From assembly GCF_012689525.1 (NCBI RefSeq), contig NZ_CP051516.1:4278001-4342000 (forward strand): a DNA stretch of 64,000 bases. The letters run 5' to 3'. Shown piece by piece: positions 24,862-34,276 of this stretch. How positions within the stretch are numbered: position 1 is the stretch's first letter; each line of letters begins with the position of its first letter. The position numbers and the translations under genes were made by a program. This stretch comes from Paraburkholderia aromaticivorans (GTDB lineage: Bacteria > Pseudomonadota > Gammaproteobacteria > Burkholderiales > Burkholderiaceae). The notes under the pieces were generated by a model that worked only from the letters and a program-made list of their open reading frames with translations, was not told the origin of the DNA and did no database searches.

Positions 24862-26127
24862 TCAGTGCGATGGCTTCGGCTTCAGCACGTAGTCGTCGTT
24901 CAGCGTCGCCAGGAAAGCGGCGACGTCGTCGATATCGCGCTCCGACCAGGCTGGGCGTTCACCGGCTTTGCGTGTGAGCGGCTCGTCGGTCGTATCGACG
25001 TTGACGCGCAGCGCGACCGGCAAATCGTTGAATTTGTCGACCTTGCCGTGCGGGTCTTTCGGATACCACTTCGCCGGATTGGTGTCGCGCTGCACGTAGA
25101 AGCGCAATGCGTCCTTCAGCGTATGGAACCGGCCGTTGTGGAAGAACACCTGCCGCGTCGCCGTATTGCGCAGCGACACCGATTTGAAGAGCCCGCAATT
25201 GCTCTTGTCGCTCGACTGATCGGTCCGCAGCGGACCGCATAAGCCCATATCGAAGTACTTCGGATCGGCATTCGCCCGCAACTCGGGATTGCGCGGCACG
25301 CCGAGCGCCTGGAAATTGAAGTCGGTGAACAGCGGATGAGAGCCGTCGACGCCCATCTGATCGATATGGCAGGAGGCGCAATTGCCGGCCGCCGGATTGT
25401 CGAACAGTTTTTTGCCTCGCAATTCTTGTGCCGTTAGTTGCAATTTACCCTCCAGATAGTAGTCGAACTTGCTGCTGTACGGATGAAAACTCGGGTCTTC
25501 GAGCTCGAAGCGCTCGATCGCATACATGGCTTGGGTGAACGCCTTGGCGCGATCGACGAAGATGTTCTGGCCGAACACTTCCTTGAAGCGCGCCGCGTAC
25601 GGCGCCTGCTCCAGTTTCGCGAGCACGGCCGCCGGGTCCTTGTTGGCCATCTCGTTTGGATTGAACAGCGGGAAACTCGCCTGATCGTGCAGACGGTTGA
25701 AGCGGCCATCCCAACCGAAACCGCCCACCGGCGCGTTGTCCGTCTCACTCAGACGCTCGGACAGGCTCGCCGCCTGCGCGTGGCTCCACATCGGCGTACG
25801 GTTCAGCACGTAGCGCAGGCTCGGCACGGCGCGCGTGCCTTGCGAGTGCATGTCCGCCCCACCCGACTGCGCCGCGAGCCCGTTGGGCGGCCCATACGCG
25901 TGCGACGGGCTATGGCAGCTCGCGCACGACATCTTGCCCGAGGCGGACAACGAAGCATCGAAGAAGATCAGCTTGCCGAGCGCGGCGGCATCGCTATAGA
26001 CAGGCTTCGTGTCGGCCGCAGCGGCAGCCACCGCGGCAACGGGCAGCAGTGCTGCAGCAAGCAGCGCAGCGAGCCCCGCCCATTGCGCGCCGAAGAGCGT
26101 GGTCAATCGCATTGCAGGAAACAGCAT
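24862..26127 (-). CDS. Di-haem cytochrome c peroxidase (MauG/CCP family)
   Basis: A 421-residue periplasmic protein with an Ala-rich signal peptide and two CASCH haem c motifs (residues about 68 and 250). The spacing and the LGKLIFFDASLSASGKMSC entry are typical of bacterial di-haem peroxidases. The likely role is hydrogen peroxide reduction with electrons from cytochrome c, or oxidation of a partner protein as in MauG. A second ATG five codons later (MRLTTLFG) is also possible. Its upstream neighbour on the same strand is a truncated phosphoesterase, with which such peroxidases may pair. Confidence 0.92.
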   Translation of the reverse strand: MLFPAMRLTTLFGAQWAGLAALLAAALLPVAAVAAAAADTKPVYSDAAALGKLIFFDASLSASGKMSCASCHSPSHAYGPPNGLAAQSGGADMHSQGTRAVPSLRYVLNRTPMWSHAQAASLSERLSETDNAPVGGFGWDGRFNRLHDQASFPLFNPNEMANKDPAAVLAKLEQAPYAARFKEVFGQNIFVDRAKAFTQAMYAIERFELEDPSFHPYSSKFDYYLEGKLQLTAQELRGKKLFDNPAAGNCASCHIDQMGVDGSHPLFTDFNFQALGVPRNPELRANADPKYFDMGLCGPLRTDQSSDKSNCGLFKSVSLRNTATRQVFFHNGRFHTLKDALRFYVQRDTNPAKWYPKDPHGKVDKFNDLPVALRVNVDTTDEPLTRKAGERPAWSERDIDDVAAFLATLNDDYVLKPKPSH

Positions 26128-26135
26128 CGAGTCGC

Positions 26136-26415
26136 TTACAGGTTCGTGAAGATGTCGCCGCCGAACCCGACGAGATCGGCCTGGCCCGCATAACCGAGGT
26201 GGTCCAGCTGGAAGATGTCTTCGATGCTCTTGAGCATCGAATAATGGTTGTACTGCACCGTCGACACCGTTCCCGGCTTGATGAACTTCGAGATCATGAC
26301 CGCGCCGGTCTGGTCGCCGCCGAAGCTCTGCTTGGTCAGGTTGATCGTCAAACCCTTGTACGTCAGCGACGAGGTCTGCGGCAACGCCGGTAGATTCGGA
26401 CCCGGTTGCTGGCTG
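26136..26415 (-). pseudogene. Phosphoesterase (PF04185-type) remnant, C-terminal end only
   Basis: The frame carries the family's C-terminal part: CSQQPGPNLPALP, then GGDQTGAVMISKFIKPGTVS and YNHYSMLKSIEDIFQLDHLG, ending normally at 26136 eight bases before the peroxidase gene. The metal-binding N-terminal two-thirds are absent; upstream of about 26415 the frame turns to unrelated residues. This resembles the acid phosphatase/phospholipase C superfamily. It was probably the first gene of an operon with the peroxidase. Confidence 0.78.
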
Positions 26416-26576
26416 CAGCGTGTGACATGTTTTTTGCCCTTGGGAATTGGAGTTTTATTCGCGGGCAAACTGTATGCAGCGTGTATGCCGTCGCCGTGAA
26501 TCGAGTCGCATTGTTGCCGTATGCCGGTCATCTCACGCACCGTATGAGCGCGTGTGCGACGGGTGCCGATGCGCCG

Positions 26577-27542
26577 TCATTGCGCGTAACGGCGATGCAG
26601 TGCCGCCGCAACCTCCGACATGTGCGCGCGCAACTCGGGTGGCGCCAACACTTCGGCCTCGGTGCCGAAGCGCAGCAACTCCGCGCACGCCTGCCTCACT
26701 GAGCCGACGGGCAGCGTCACGGTGCGCCAACCATCGATCGGATCCGGCTCGCCGATGATCGCCGCCGAACGCGCGAACGGCGACGTGAAAATGTCGAGCA
26801 TCCGCACGCCCCAAGGCGACAGACGCAGTGTCGCTTCGCTCGCGTGTATTTCTTCGGAGAGACGCTGCGTGCTGTCTTGCCAGTAACTGGCAAGATCGAA
26901 CGCGGGCGGGCGCTCGAACGTCTCGTCCAGCAAGCTCAATTCGAGAATGCGCGAAATGCGGTAGATGCGCACATCCGGCTCGACGCGCCCGACCACATAC
27001 CACGCGCCGCTTTTCAGCACGATGCCGAGCGGCTCGATCCGGCGAAACTTCTCGGCTTTCCAGCTCTGATAGCGAATTTCCAGCGGATGCTGCTCCCACA
27101 CCGCACGCGCGATCGATGGCAGATGGGCGGGCTCGTCCGCGTCCGAAAACCAGGCGGGGGCGTCGAGATGAAAACGCGAGCGCATGCGCTCCGCGGTCGA
27201 GCGTAATTCGACCGGCAGCGCGGCCAGCAACTTGGTCTGCGCGCCTGCCATCACCGCGCCTAGGCCGAGCGCCTGCATCGGGCCGGCCAGGCCGGCGAGA
27301 AACAGCGACTCCGCTTCCTGCGAGGACAAGCCGTTCAGCCGTGTGCGGTAGCCGTCGAGCAGCCGGTAGCCGCCTTCCGCCCCGCGCTCGCTATGAACAG
27401 GGACGCCTGCGGCGCTCAGGGCGTCGATGTCGCGATAGATGGTGCGCAACGACACCGCGCATTCATCGGCGAGGAACTGCGCGGTGACGCGGCCACGCGC
27501 CTGCAGCGTCATCAGGATGGAAAGAAGGCGGCTCGCTCTCAT
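26577..27542 (-). CDS. YafY-type HTH/WYL-domain transcriptional regulator
   Basis: A 321-residue regulator. The N-terminal HTH-11 domain (RASRLLSILMTLQARGRVTA, then AVSLRTIYRDIDALSAAGVP) is followed by a WYL effector region (about 140-230; KSGAWYVVGRVEPDVRIYRI) and a WCX-type C-terminal domain. Ligands of WYL proteins are mostly unknown. The start at MRASRLLS is preferred because a 19-bp-spaced inverted repeat (27558-27584) would otherwise lie inside the coding region. It is divergent from a GST gene. Confidence 0.9.
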   Translation of the reverse strand: MRASRLLSILMTLQARGRVTAQFLADECAVSLRTIYRDIDALSAAGVPVHSERGAEGGYRLLDGYRTRLNGLSSQEAESLFLAGLAGPMQALGLGAVMAGAQTKLLAALPVELRSTAERMRSRFHLDAPAWFSDADEPAHLPSIARAVWEQHPLEIRYQSWKAEKFRRIEPLGIVLKSGAWYVVGRVEPDVRIYRISRILELSLLDETFERPPAFDLASYWQDSTQRLSEEIHASEATLRLSPWGVRMLDIFTSPFARSAAIIGEPDPIDGWRTVTLPVGSVRQACAELLRFGTEAEVLAPPELRAHMSEVAAALHRRYAQ

Positions 27543-27557
27543 GCGGATAAGTGTAGA

Positions 27558-27584
27558 CATACCTGACACAAACTGACAGGTATG
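27558..27584. promoter_or_regulatory. Inverted-repeat operator between WYL regulator and GST
   Basis: CATACCTG (27558-27565) and CAGGTATG (27577-27584) are perfect inverted copies, with an 11-base centre and half-sites 19 bases apart (about two helical turns). The position, 16 bases before the regulator start and upstream of the GST gene, suits autoregulation and GST control by the WYL protein. Confidence 0.6.
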
Positions 27585-27674
27585 GACGCTTAGGATGAAC
27601 GCATGCCCGGCGCCTCGTCGTTGCCTCAAGTCCGGTTTTTTCGTCCACCACGCTCATTCGGGAAAGCTCAAGCC

Positions 27675-28322
27675 ATGACCACAGATCGCACGATCACGCT
27701 GTTCCACTCGCCGCAATGCCGCTCCGTCAGCGCGCTCACGCTGCTCGAAGAGCTTGGCGCGCCGTACCAGTTGAAGGTGCTGAACATGAAAGCCGGCGAG
27801 CAGCGCAAAGCACCCTATCTCGCCGTCAATCCGCTCGGTAAAGTTCCGGCGATTCTTCACGGCGACGCGCTGGTCACCGAACAGGTCGCCATCTTCATCT
27901 ATCTGGCCGACCTGTTTCCTGAAGCCGGTCTTGCGCCGGCGCTCGACGATCCATTGCGCGGGCCGTATTTGCGCTGGCTGGTGTACTACGCGGCGTGCTA
28001 CGAACCGGCGCTGGTCGACAAGGCGATGAAGCGAGAACCCGCCCCGGCCGCCACGTCACCCTACGGCGATTTCGATTCGATGATCGGAACGGTGACGAGC
28101 CAGTTGCAAGCCGCGCCCTACCTGCTCGGGGACACGATGTCGGCGGCGGATATCTTGTGGGGCATCGCCTTGCATTGGGGAATGATGTTCAAGCTGGTGC
28201 CCGAAACGCCGGTCCTGCTCGAGTACGTCGAACGCATCTGCTCGCGGCCGAGCTTCGTGCGCGTGAGCGAGCGGGACGTGGCGCTGGCGGCCGAGCACGC
28301 GGCGGCAGTCAAAGAGGCCTGA
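27675..28322 (+). CDS. Glutathione S-transferase
   Basis: A 215-residue cytoplasmic GST. The thioredoxin-like N-domain has FHSPQCRSVSALTLLEELG and the cis-proline motif NPLGKVPAI, then a glutathione gamma-glutamyl contact region (ALVTEQVAI). The C-terminal helical domain has the usual SAADILWGIALHW motif. It conjugates or reduces electrophiles with glutathione; the substrate is unknown. It is divergent from a WYL regulator and likely controlled by it. The start is at MTTDRTITLF, with a weak GGAAAG site. Confidence 0.93.
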   Translation: MTTDRTITLFHSPQCRSVSALTLLEELGAPYQLKVLNMKAGEQRKAPYLAVNPLGKVPAILHGDALVTEQVAIFIYLADLFPEAGLAPALDDPLRGPYLRWLVYYAACYEPALVDKAMKREPAPAATSPYGDFDSMIGTVTSQLQAAPYLLGDTMSAADILWGIALHWGMMFKLVPETPVLLEYVERICSRPSFVRVSERDVALAAEHAAAVKEA

Positions 28323-28501
28323 CCAGACTTGCGGGCGGCCTTGTCACCGACCACCGCCCGGCTCGCGTGCGGGCTCGCCGGTTGAATCCGCCCGGATTTG
28401 AGACAATGAAGCCCGCCGGCGAATATCTTCCCGGGACAACCGGGTGTAGGCTTGGCGTTTCGTGCCGGTGCCGGCCCATCGAACAAGAGATGTTTTCAGG
28501 T

Positions 28502-28762
28502 ATGAGCAAGACCGTATTTATTCCCAGCGTCCCCGCGACGTCGGAGGACGATTTTGATATTTCGGCCGCGTCGAAGCTGGCCGGCTACCGGCGTTTCTTC
28601 GGCGTGTTGAAAGTGGTTCGAACCACCGACGGACGCGTGCTGTTTCCGTTCGACGGCGCGCCCGAACTCGGGCCGTACGCGACCAAGCTGGAAGCCATCG
28701 CGGCGGCGCAGGTGTACGGCGAACATATTGTCACCAGCGATCTGGCGCGGCCGGAGTTGTAG
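28502..28762 (+). CDS. Small conserved-looking protein of unknown function
   Basis: An 86-residue soluble protein (MSKTVFIPSVPATSEDDFDI, later KLAGYRRFFGVLKVVRTTDG and LFPFDGAPELGPYATKLEAI). The composition and a compact alpha/beta look suggest a folded domain. AGG lies close upstream; the spacing is short. I do not recognise a characterised family, though very similar short proteins are common in Burkholderia. It may share a transcript with the exported protein that follows 73 bases later. Confidence 0.68.
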   Translation: MSKTVFIPSVPATSEDDFDISAASKLAGYRRFFGVLKVVRTTDGRVLFPFDGAPELGPYATKLEAIAAAQVYGEHIVTSDLARPEL

Positions 28763-28835
28763 GCGCGAGCGCGTGGCCTGTGTTGCGTTGATCGCTTGCG
28801 TTCATCGTCGATGGTGATCACTTTGGGAGCAGCAA

Positions 28836-29438
28836 ATGACCTGTGCGCGCAAAGTCGGTTCATCGGCCGCGGTCGTGTGGCGTGCGGCCTCTCTCGTGAG
28901 CGTGCTCGCCGCCACGCTCTGTCAATCCAGCTTCGCGCAGGACGCCGAAGCTCCCGCCGGACAACAGGCGCTCGGGCGCGCCGAGGTGATTCACGCGCAG
29001 GTTCGCGTGGTCGCAATCAACACCGTCACGAATAGCGTCACGCTGCGTGGTCCGCGCGGCAACCTCGCCGATATCGACGTCAATCCTGCCTTGGCCGATG
29101 TCAGTCGGCTCAGGGTCGGCGACAAGCTCAACGTTGCTTATCAGCAAGCGCTGCTGGTCAACATCGACAAGCTTGCGACCAAAGGTGTGCGCGAGCGCGT
29201 GGAGACGACCGCGGCGATACCGGCTTCAGCGGGCTACGCGTCGTCGGCGCATAGCGTGAAGGTGGTCGCGACGGTGATGAAGATCGATCGCAAGAACCGC
29301 ATGGTGACGCTGCGTGGCCCGAAGCATCAGCAGGTGCTCAGCGCCGCAAACGGAATTTCGCTCGATCGGTTGAAGGTCGGCGATAGCGTGCGCGCGGAAT
29401 TTGTTTCGGCGGCGGCGGTGGAACTGGTGAGGGAGTAG
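28836..29438 (+). CDS. Exported protein with two tandem beta repeats
   Basis: A 200-residue protein with a signal peptide (cleavage near SFA-QD, residue 34). The mature part holds two copies of the same unit: VRVVAINTVTNSVTLRGP ... LRVGDKLNVAYQQAL (about 55-110) and VKVVATVMKIDRKNRMVTLR ... LKVGDSVRAEFVSA (about 140-195). Each looks like a small beta barrel (OB/RhoE-like). It is probably periplasmic. No catalytic residues are evident. GGGAG lies about 12 bases upstream of the start. Confidence 0.8.
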   Translation: MTCARKVGSSAAVVWRAASLVSVLAATLCQSSFAQDAEAPAGQQALGRAEVIHAQVRVVAINTVTNSVTLRGPRGNLADIDVNPALADVSRLRVGDKLNVAYQQALLVNIDKLATKGVRERVETTAAIPASAGYASSAHSVKVVATVMKIDRKNRMVTLRGPKHQQVLSAANGISLDRLKVGDSVRAEFVSAAAVELVRE

Positions 29439-29535
29439 CGCTCGCTATAGATGCCGCAGTTCGACGACTCACGATGACAGAGCCGCTTGTAGTGCGCAAG
29501 TCCAGGTTATGTTTCGCGAAGGGTTCTGGCAGCAC

Positions 29536-29919
29536 CTACCGCTGCCGTTGTCGATGCGTAACGTGGTCGGCCAGCAGCCGATGCATCGTGGCCAGTAAAA
29601 TTGGCCCATCTACCGGCTTACGAAGGAACCCGTCGTAGCTGACGAAAGCGGGTGGACTAGGCTCTCCGGAAACCAGAATGAAAGCGAAGTCGGCTAATCC
29701 GGGAAGTGTTCGCAACCGATGGCAGAACTCGCTACCCGACATGACTGGCATCCGCCAATCTGCGACCACGATATCGACAGGGGCTTCAATGAACATGGCC
29801 AGGGCTGACCGGCCGTCGCTCGCGCTCCTTACTTCAAATCCATCAGCGGCACAAATGGCGCCCCATGCGGCCAATGCCTCCTCGTCATCGTCTACCAGCA
29901 GTACGCTTGCCATACCCAT
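29536..29919 (-). CDS. Single-domain CheY-like response regulator
   Basis: About 127 residues from MGMASVLLVDDDEEALAAWG; a longer reading to 29964 (142 residues) is possible and no start has a good ribosome site. The receiver fold is complete: acidic pair in LLVDDD, phospho-acceptor in VVADWRMPVMSG, Ser in ILVSGEP and Lys in FLRKPVDG. There is no output domain, so it acts through a partner. No histidine kinase is nearby. Local GC is lower than in the flanking housekeeping genes. Confidence 0.83.
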   Translation of the reverse strand: MGMASVLLVDDDEEALAAWGAICAADGFEVRSASDGRSALAMFIEAPVDIVVADWRMPVMSGSEFCHRLRTLPGLADFAFILVSGEPSPPAFVSYDGFLRKPVDGPILLATMHRLLADHVTHRQRQR

Positions 29920-30105
29920 TAATCCGAGTCGCCATATTCCATTTGGCAGCTTGATGCCGGCCAAAGTTCACACGGCATTCAGGCGAGCTCAATCGCCTCC
30001 GATGTAGTAAAAGATGCTGAGTAAAACCGCACCGCACCTGCAACAATCGCCGCCGGGACAAAATCGCGCGCCGACGCTGGGATTCAATTTAGGAGCCATT
30101 GCACG

Positions 30106-30756
30106 ATGAAGTCGGAACGAGCTGTAGCTGGAATCGATATTGGCGGGGACCGGAAGGGGAATCACCTCGTTATCCTCCGTGGCACCGAGATTGTGTGCAA
30201 CATCAGCAAGCAGCCGCCAGCTTATATGCTCGAAAAGTGCCTCCAATTCGAGGTGACAGCGGTAGGTGTTGATGCGCCCTGTTTGTGGCGAGTTGGCGAA
30301 GCCGGCAGGCAAGCCGAGAAAGAACTCGCCCGGCAACGAATCTTTTCGTTTGCCACGCCGACTCGTGAACTGGCCTTGGCCAGTCAGAGCGGATTTTACG
30401 GGTGGATGTTCAACGGCGAGCGTGTCTATCAGGCATTCGCACCGCATTTTCCTCTTTTCAAGAATAGAGGAGCAACCAATGGTCGAGTCTGCTTCGAGAC
30501 GTTTCCCCACGCCATTACCGGCGCGCTTCTCAAGAATGAAGTCGCTTCTGCGAAGAAAAAACGAACGCAACGCCCAGAGGTTCTGAAAGATGCGGGAATT
30601 GAAGCAGCTTCGCTAAGGTCTATCGACGAAGTGGATGCGGCGCTGTGCGCGTTGACCGCAAAATTCCTGCATGAACGGAAAGTCGTGGCGTATGGCGATG
30701 AACTCGGCGGATTCATCGTCGTGCCCGCTCAAACTAACGGCAGCAGAAGGACCTAA
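30106..30756 (+). CDS. DUF429-family protein (RNase H-like fold)
   Basis: A 216-residue protein with the DUF429 pattern: GIDIGGDRKGNHLVIL at residues 9-24, an acidic VTAVGVDAPCLW strand, VCFETFPHAITGALL and the late DEVDAALCALTA helix. The acidic positions fit an RNase H-like active site, and a nuclease role is predicted, not shown. GGAG is 11 bases before the ATG. Codon choice and GC are lower than those of neighbours, suggesting acquisition with the adjacent response regulator. Confidence 0.82.
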   Translation: MKSERAVAGIDIGGDRKGNHLVILRGTEIVCNISKQPPAYMLEKCLQFEVTAVGVDAPCLWRVGEAGRQAEKELARQRIFSFATPTRELALASQSGFYGWMFNGERVYQAFAPHFPLFKNRGATNGRVCFETFPHAITGALLKNEVASAKKKRTQRPEVLKDAGIEAASLRSIDEVDAALCALTAKFLHERKVVAYGDELGGFIVVPAQTNGSRRT

Positions 30757-30832
30757 GTCAGACTCCTTGCGCGATTGAATTTGAATCCACGGGCTCAAGG
30801 GCCGCCAGCAACGAATACGATGCCGTAAAGCG

Positions 30833-30867
30833 CGAAACGCTTCTACCTACAGGGCAGAAGCGCTTCG
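30833..30867 (-). terminator. Stem-loop between DUF429 gene and glmS, possible terminator
   Basis: CGAAACGCTTCT (30833-30844) and AGAAGCGCTTCG (30856-30867) pair over 12 positions with one mismatch that becomes a G-U pair on the minus strand. There is no good T run, so it may be a weak terminator or 3' stabilising hairpin for glmS. Confidence 0.4.
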
Positions 30868-30905
30868 ATTACACACGAACAACCGTCAACGACCCAGCCC
30901 GGCAA

Positions 30906-32723
30906 TCACTCCACCGTCACCGACTTCGCCAGGTTCCGCGGCTTGTCCACATCTGTACCCCGGGCACACGCCGTGTGATACGCCAGCAACTGCAGCGGCA
31001 CCACGTGCAAAATCGGCGACAACAAACCATAGTGCTCCGGCATCCGGATCACATGCAGACCTTCGTCATTGACGATCTTCGTATCGGCATCCGCGAACAC
31101 ATACAGCTCACCGCCGCGCGCACGCACTTCCTGAATATTCGACTTCAGCTTTTCCAGCAGCGCGTCGTTCGGCGCCACCGTCACCACCGGCATCGCTTCC
31201 GTCACCAGCGCGAGCGGCCCATGCTTCAACTCGCCGGCCGGATAAGCCTCGGCGTGAATATACGAGATCTCCTTGAGCTTCAGCGCGCCTTCGAGAGCGA
31301 TCGGATAGTGCAGGCCACGCCCGAGGAAAAGCGCATGTTCCTTGCGCGAAAACTCTTCCGACCACGCGATGATCTGCGGCTCCAGCGCCAGCACGCTATT
31401 TAGCGCCGCCGGCAAGTGGCGCAGTTGCTTCAGGTATCCCGCTTCCTGCTCTTCACTCACACGGCCGCGCATCTTGCCCAGCGTCGCCGCCAGCACGAAC
31501 AGCGCAACCAGTTGCGTGGTGAACGCCTTGGTCGACGCCACACCGATCTCGCGGCCCGCGTGCGTCAGGAACGACAACTCGGTCTGGCGCACCATCGCGC
31601 TCGTACCGACGTTGCAGACCGCCAGCGTATGTTTGTGACCGAGTTCCTGCGCATGCTTGAGCGCCGCGAGCGTGTCCGCCGTTTCGCCTGATTGGGAGAT
31701 CACCACCACTAGCGACTTCGGATTCGCCACCGACTCACGGTAGCGATACTCGCTGGCAATTTCCACCTGAGTCGGAATCTTCGCGATCGATTCGAGCCAA
31801 TACTTCGCGGTCAGCCCCGAGTAGTAACTGGTGCCGCACGCCAGGATCAGCAGGCTGTCGATCTCCGCGAACACCTTGCCCGCGCCCTCGCCGAACAGCG
31901 ACGCATCGAACGAATCCGCTTGCGGAATCGTGTCGGTGATCGCGCGCGGCTGCTCGAAAATTTCCTTCTGCATGAAGTGGCGATACGGGCCGAGTTCGAC
32001 CGCGCCGCCATACGCCGCCACCTGACGCACTTCGCGCTGCGCTTCATTGCCGTCGCGATCGGCGATTCGCACGCCCTCGAGCGACAGTTCGCACACATCG
32101 CCTTCTTCGAGGAAGATGAACCGTTCCGTGCTGCCCGCGAGCGCCAACGCGTCTGAGGCGAGGAAGTTCTCGCCCTGGCCGAGCCCGACCACCAGCGGCG
32201 AACCCTGGCGCGCGCCGACCACCGTATGCGGCTGGTCCTTGTGCAACACGGCGATCGCATACGCGCCGTGCAATTGCCCGACGGCTTCACGCACCGCCGC
32301 GAACAGATCGCCGCGATACAGGCTGTGAATCAGATGCGCGATAACCTCTGTGTCGGTCTGCGAGACGAAGGTGTAGCCCATGCCACGCAGCATTTCACGC
32401 AGCGATTCGTAGTTCTCGATGATGCCGTTGTGTACCAACGCCAGTGCATCTTTCGAGAAGATCGGGTGTGCGTTGTCCGTGACCGGCGCGCCGTGCGTCG
32501 CCCAACGCGTGTGGGCGATACCCGTGATGCCTTCGAGATGGTTCTCGCGCACCTGCTCGTCGAGATCGGCCACACGCGCCACGCTGCGTGCGCGGCGCGG
32601 ACCGTCCTTGCCAAGCACGGCCACGCCGCACGAATCGTAGCCGCGATACTCGAGGCGACGCAGTCCTTCGATCAGGACGGGAACGATGTTACGTTGCGCT
32701 ACCGCGCCGACAATGCCACACAT
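30906..32723 (-). CDS. glmS: Glutamine--fructose-6-phosphate aminotransferase (isomerizing)
   Basis: A 605-residue cytoplasmic enzyme making glucosamine-6-phosphate, the entry to UDP-GlcNAc. The N-terminal nucleophile Cys2 is in MCGIVGAV, glutaminase residues are in RLEYRGYDS and HTRWATHG, the two SIS domains contain CGTSYYSG and [13 protein letters not shown], and the C-terminus ends NLAKSVTVE as usual. AAAAGGA precedes the start. It follows glmU by 66 bases on the same strand. No glmS ribozyme is seen, as expected outside Gram-positives. Confidence 0.98.
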   Translation of the reverse strand: MCGIVGAVAQRNIVPVLIEGLRRLEYRGYDSCGVAVLGKDGPRRARSVARVADLDEQVRENHLEGITGIAHTRWATHGAPVTDNAHPIFSKDALALVHNGIIENYESLREMLRGMGYTFVSQTDTEVIAHLIHSLYRGDLFAAVREAVGQLHGAYAIAVLHKDQPHTVVGARQGSPLVVGLGQGENFLASDALALAGSTERFIFLEEGDVCELSLEGVRIADRDGNEAQREVRQVAAYGGAVELGPYRHFMQKEIFEQPRAITDTIPQADSFDASLFGEGAGKVFAEIDSLLILACGTSYYSGLTAKYWLESIAKIPTQVEIASEYRYRESVANPKSLVVVISQSGETADTLAALKHAQELGHKHTLAVCNVGTSAMVRQTELSFLTHAGREIGVASTKAFTTQLVALFVLAATLGKMRGRVSEEQEAGYLKQLRHLPAALNSVLALEPQIIAWSEEFSRKEHALFLGRGLHYPIALEGALKLKEISYIHAEAYPAGELKHGPLALVTEAMPVVTVAPNDALLEKLKSNIQEVRARGGELYVFADADTKIVNDEGLHVIRMPEHYGLLSPILHVVPLQLLAYHTACARGTDVDKPRNLAKSVTVE

Positions 32724-32789
32724 GACTCATTCCTTTTCAGTGCTAGTGCTGCGTTTCAGGGAGCGCGCCTCGTACGCGCGCCATGCCCA

Positions 32790-34151
32790 TCAGCTCTTTT
32801 TCTTGGTCGGGCGCACGTAGCCCGTTTTGCTCGTTTGCGTCTTGTCGTTCAGGACCAGCGCGTCCGCCTCGACGTCCTTCCAGACCGTGGTGCCCGCCGC
32901 GATCGTCGCGCCGCGCTTCACACGCACCGGCGCAACCAATTGCGTATCCGAACCGACGAACACGTCGTCTTCGATGATCGTGCGGAATTTGTTCGCACCG
33001 TCGTAGTTGCAGGTGATGGTGCCCGCGCCGATATTCACGCGCGCGCCGATATCCGCGTCGCCGATATACGTGAGGTGGTTCGCTTTCGAACCGCGGCCGA
33101 GCACCGCGTTCTTCACCTCGACGAAGTTGCCGACATGCGACTCGTCGTGCAGCGACGCGCCGGGGCGCAACCGTGCATACGGTCCGAGCACGGCATTCGC
33201 GCCGACTTCGGCGCCTTCGATGTGCGTGAACGCGTCGACGCGCGTACCGGCGCCGATATTCGCATCGCGGATGACGCAGTTCGGCCCGATGGTGACGTTG
33301 TCAGCCAGCGTCACGCGGCCTTCGAATACGCAGTTCACGTCGATCGAGACATCGCGGCCGCATTCGAGCGTGCCGCGCACATCCAGCCGCGCCGGATCGG
33401 CCAGCGTCACGCCGGCGACCAGCAGCGCATCCGCCACGTTGTGCTGATGAATCCGCTCGAGCTCGGCAAGCTGCTGCTTGCTGTTCACGCCGAGCGTTTC
33501 CCACTCGTCGTCCGGCTGCGTGGTGACGACTTCGAGTCCGGCTTCGATCGCCATCTCGACCGCGTCGGTCAGATAGAACTCGCCTTGCGCATTGTCGTTC
33601 TTCAACGCGGCAAGCCAGCCGCCCAGACGCTCGGTCGGCGCGACGATGATGCCGGTGTTGATCTCGGCGATCTCAAGCTGCTCGGGCGTCGCGTCTTTCT
33701 GCTCGACGATGCGCGCCACCTTGCCTTGCGCGTCACGCACGATCCGGCCATAGCCGCTCGGGTCCGCGAGCGTGACGGTGAGGACGCCGTAGCCGCCCTG
33801 CCCCGCGCGCTCGGTCAGCGCCTGCAGCGTGCCGGCGCGCGTGAGCGGCACGTCGCCGTAGAGCACCAGCGTGGGCGCCGACGGATCGAGCAGCGGCAAC
33901 GCCTGCTGCACCGCGTGCCCCGTGCCGAGTTGCTGTTCCTGCACGGCGAACTGGACGTCCGGCGCGGCAACGGCTTTGCGCACGGCTTCGGCGCCATGGC
34001 CGATCACCACCACGAGATGCGTGGGCTTGAGCGTGCGAGCCGTGTCGATGACGTGAGCGAGGAGCGGCCGGCCAGCCAGGGGATGAAGCACCTTGGGAAG
34101 CGCGGACCGCATACGCTTGCCGGTGCCTGCCGCCAAAATCACAATGTTCAT
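32790..34151 (-). CDS. glmU: Bifunctional UDP-N-acetylglucosamine pyrophosphorylase / GlcN-1-P acetyltransferase
   Basis: A 453-residue enzyme for the last two steps to UDP-GlcNAc. The nucleotidyltransferase signature [18 protein letters not shown] is at residues 5-22. The left-handed beta-helix acetyltransferase with hexapeptide repeats fills about 250-440 ([40 protein letters not shown]). The start at [11 protein letters not shown] is family-typical. It is co-oriented with glmS and likely forms one operon with it. A TGT-TAGAAT extended -10 at 34189-34184 is a plausible promoter. Confidence 0.97.
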   Translation of the reverse strand: MNIVILAAGTGKRMRSALPKVLHPLAGRPLLAHVIDTARTLKPTHLVVVIGHGAEAVRKAVAAPDVQFAVQEQQLGTGHAVQQALPLLDPSAPTLVLYGDVPLTRAGTLQALTERAGQGGYGVLTVTLADPSGYGRIVRDAQGKVARIVEQKDATPEQLEIAEINTGIIVAPTERLGGWLAALKNDNAQGEFYLTDAVEMAIEAGLEVVTTQPDDEWETLGVNSKQQLAELERIHQHNVADALLVAGVTLADPARLDVRGTLECGRDVSIDVNCVFEGRVTLADNVTIGPNCVIRDANIGAGTRVDAFTHIEGAEVGANAVLGPYARLRPGASLHDESHVGNFVEVKNAVLGRGSKANHLTYIGDADIGARVNIGAGTITCNYDGANKFRTIIEDDVFVGSDTQLVAPVRVKRGATIAAGTTVWKDVEADALVLNDKTQTSKTGYVRPTKKKS

Positions 34152-34183
34152 GGCACGGCAAATAGACGAGTTTGGAGGCGACG

Positions 34184-34192
34184 ATTCTAACA
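34184..34192 (-). promoter_or_regulatory. Extended -10 promoter candidate for glmU-glmS
   Basis: TAGAAT preceded by TGT on the minus strand, 33 bases upstream of the glmU start. There is no good -35, because the ttcA terminator occupies that position. Confidence 0.45.
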
Positions 34193-34205
34193 CGCACCCT
34201 CTAGC

Positions 34206-34229
34206 GAAAAAGGCCGCTGTGGCGGCCTT
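34206..34229 (-). terminator. Terminator after ttcA
   Basis: On the minus strand AAGGCCGC and GCGGCCTT form an 8-bp stem with a 4-base loop, followed by T residues. It lies about 50 bases after the ttcA stop and directly before the glmU promoter area. Confidence 0.8.
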
Positions 34230-34276
34230 GCTGCGTGCTGCAATGTGCGGAAACGCCCATACGACGAGCGTTTTTG

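Noticed and set aside
32724..32789. glmS ribozyme
   Set aside because: The 66-base glmU-glmS gap is far too short and shows none of the ribozyme core; this class is Gram-positive.
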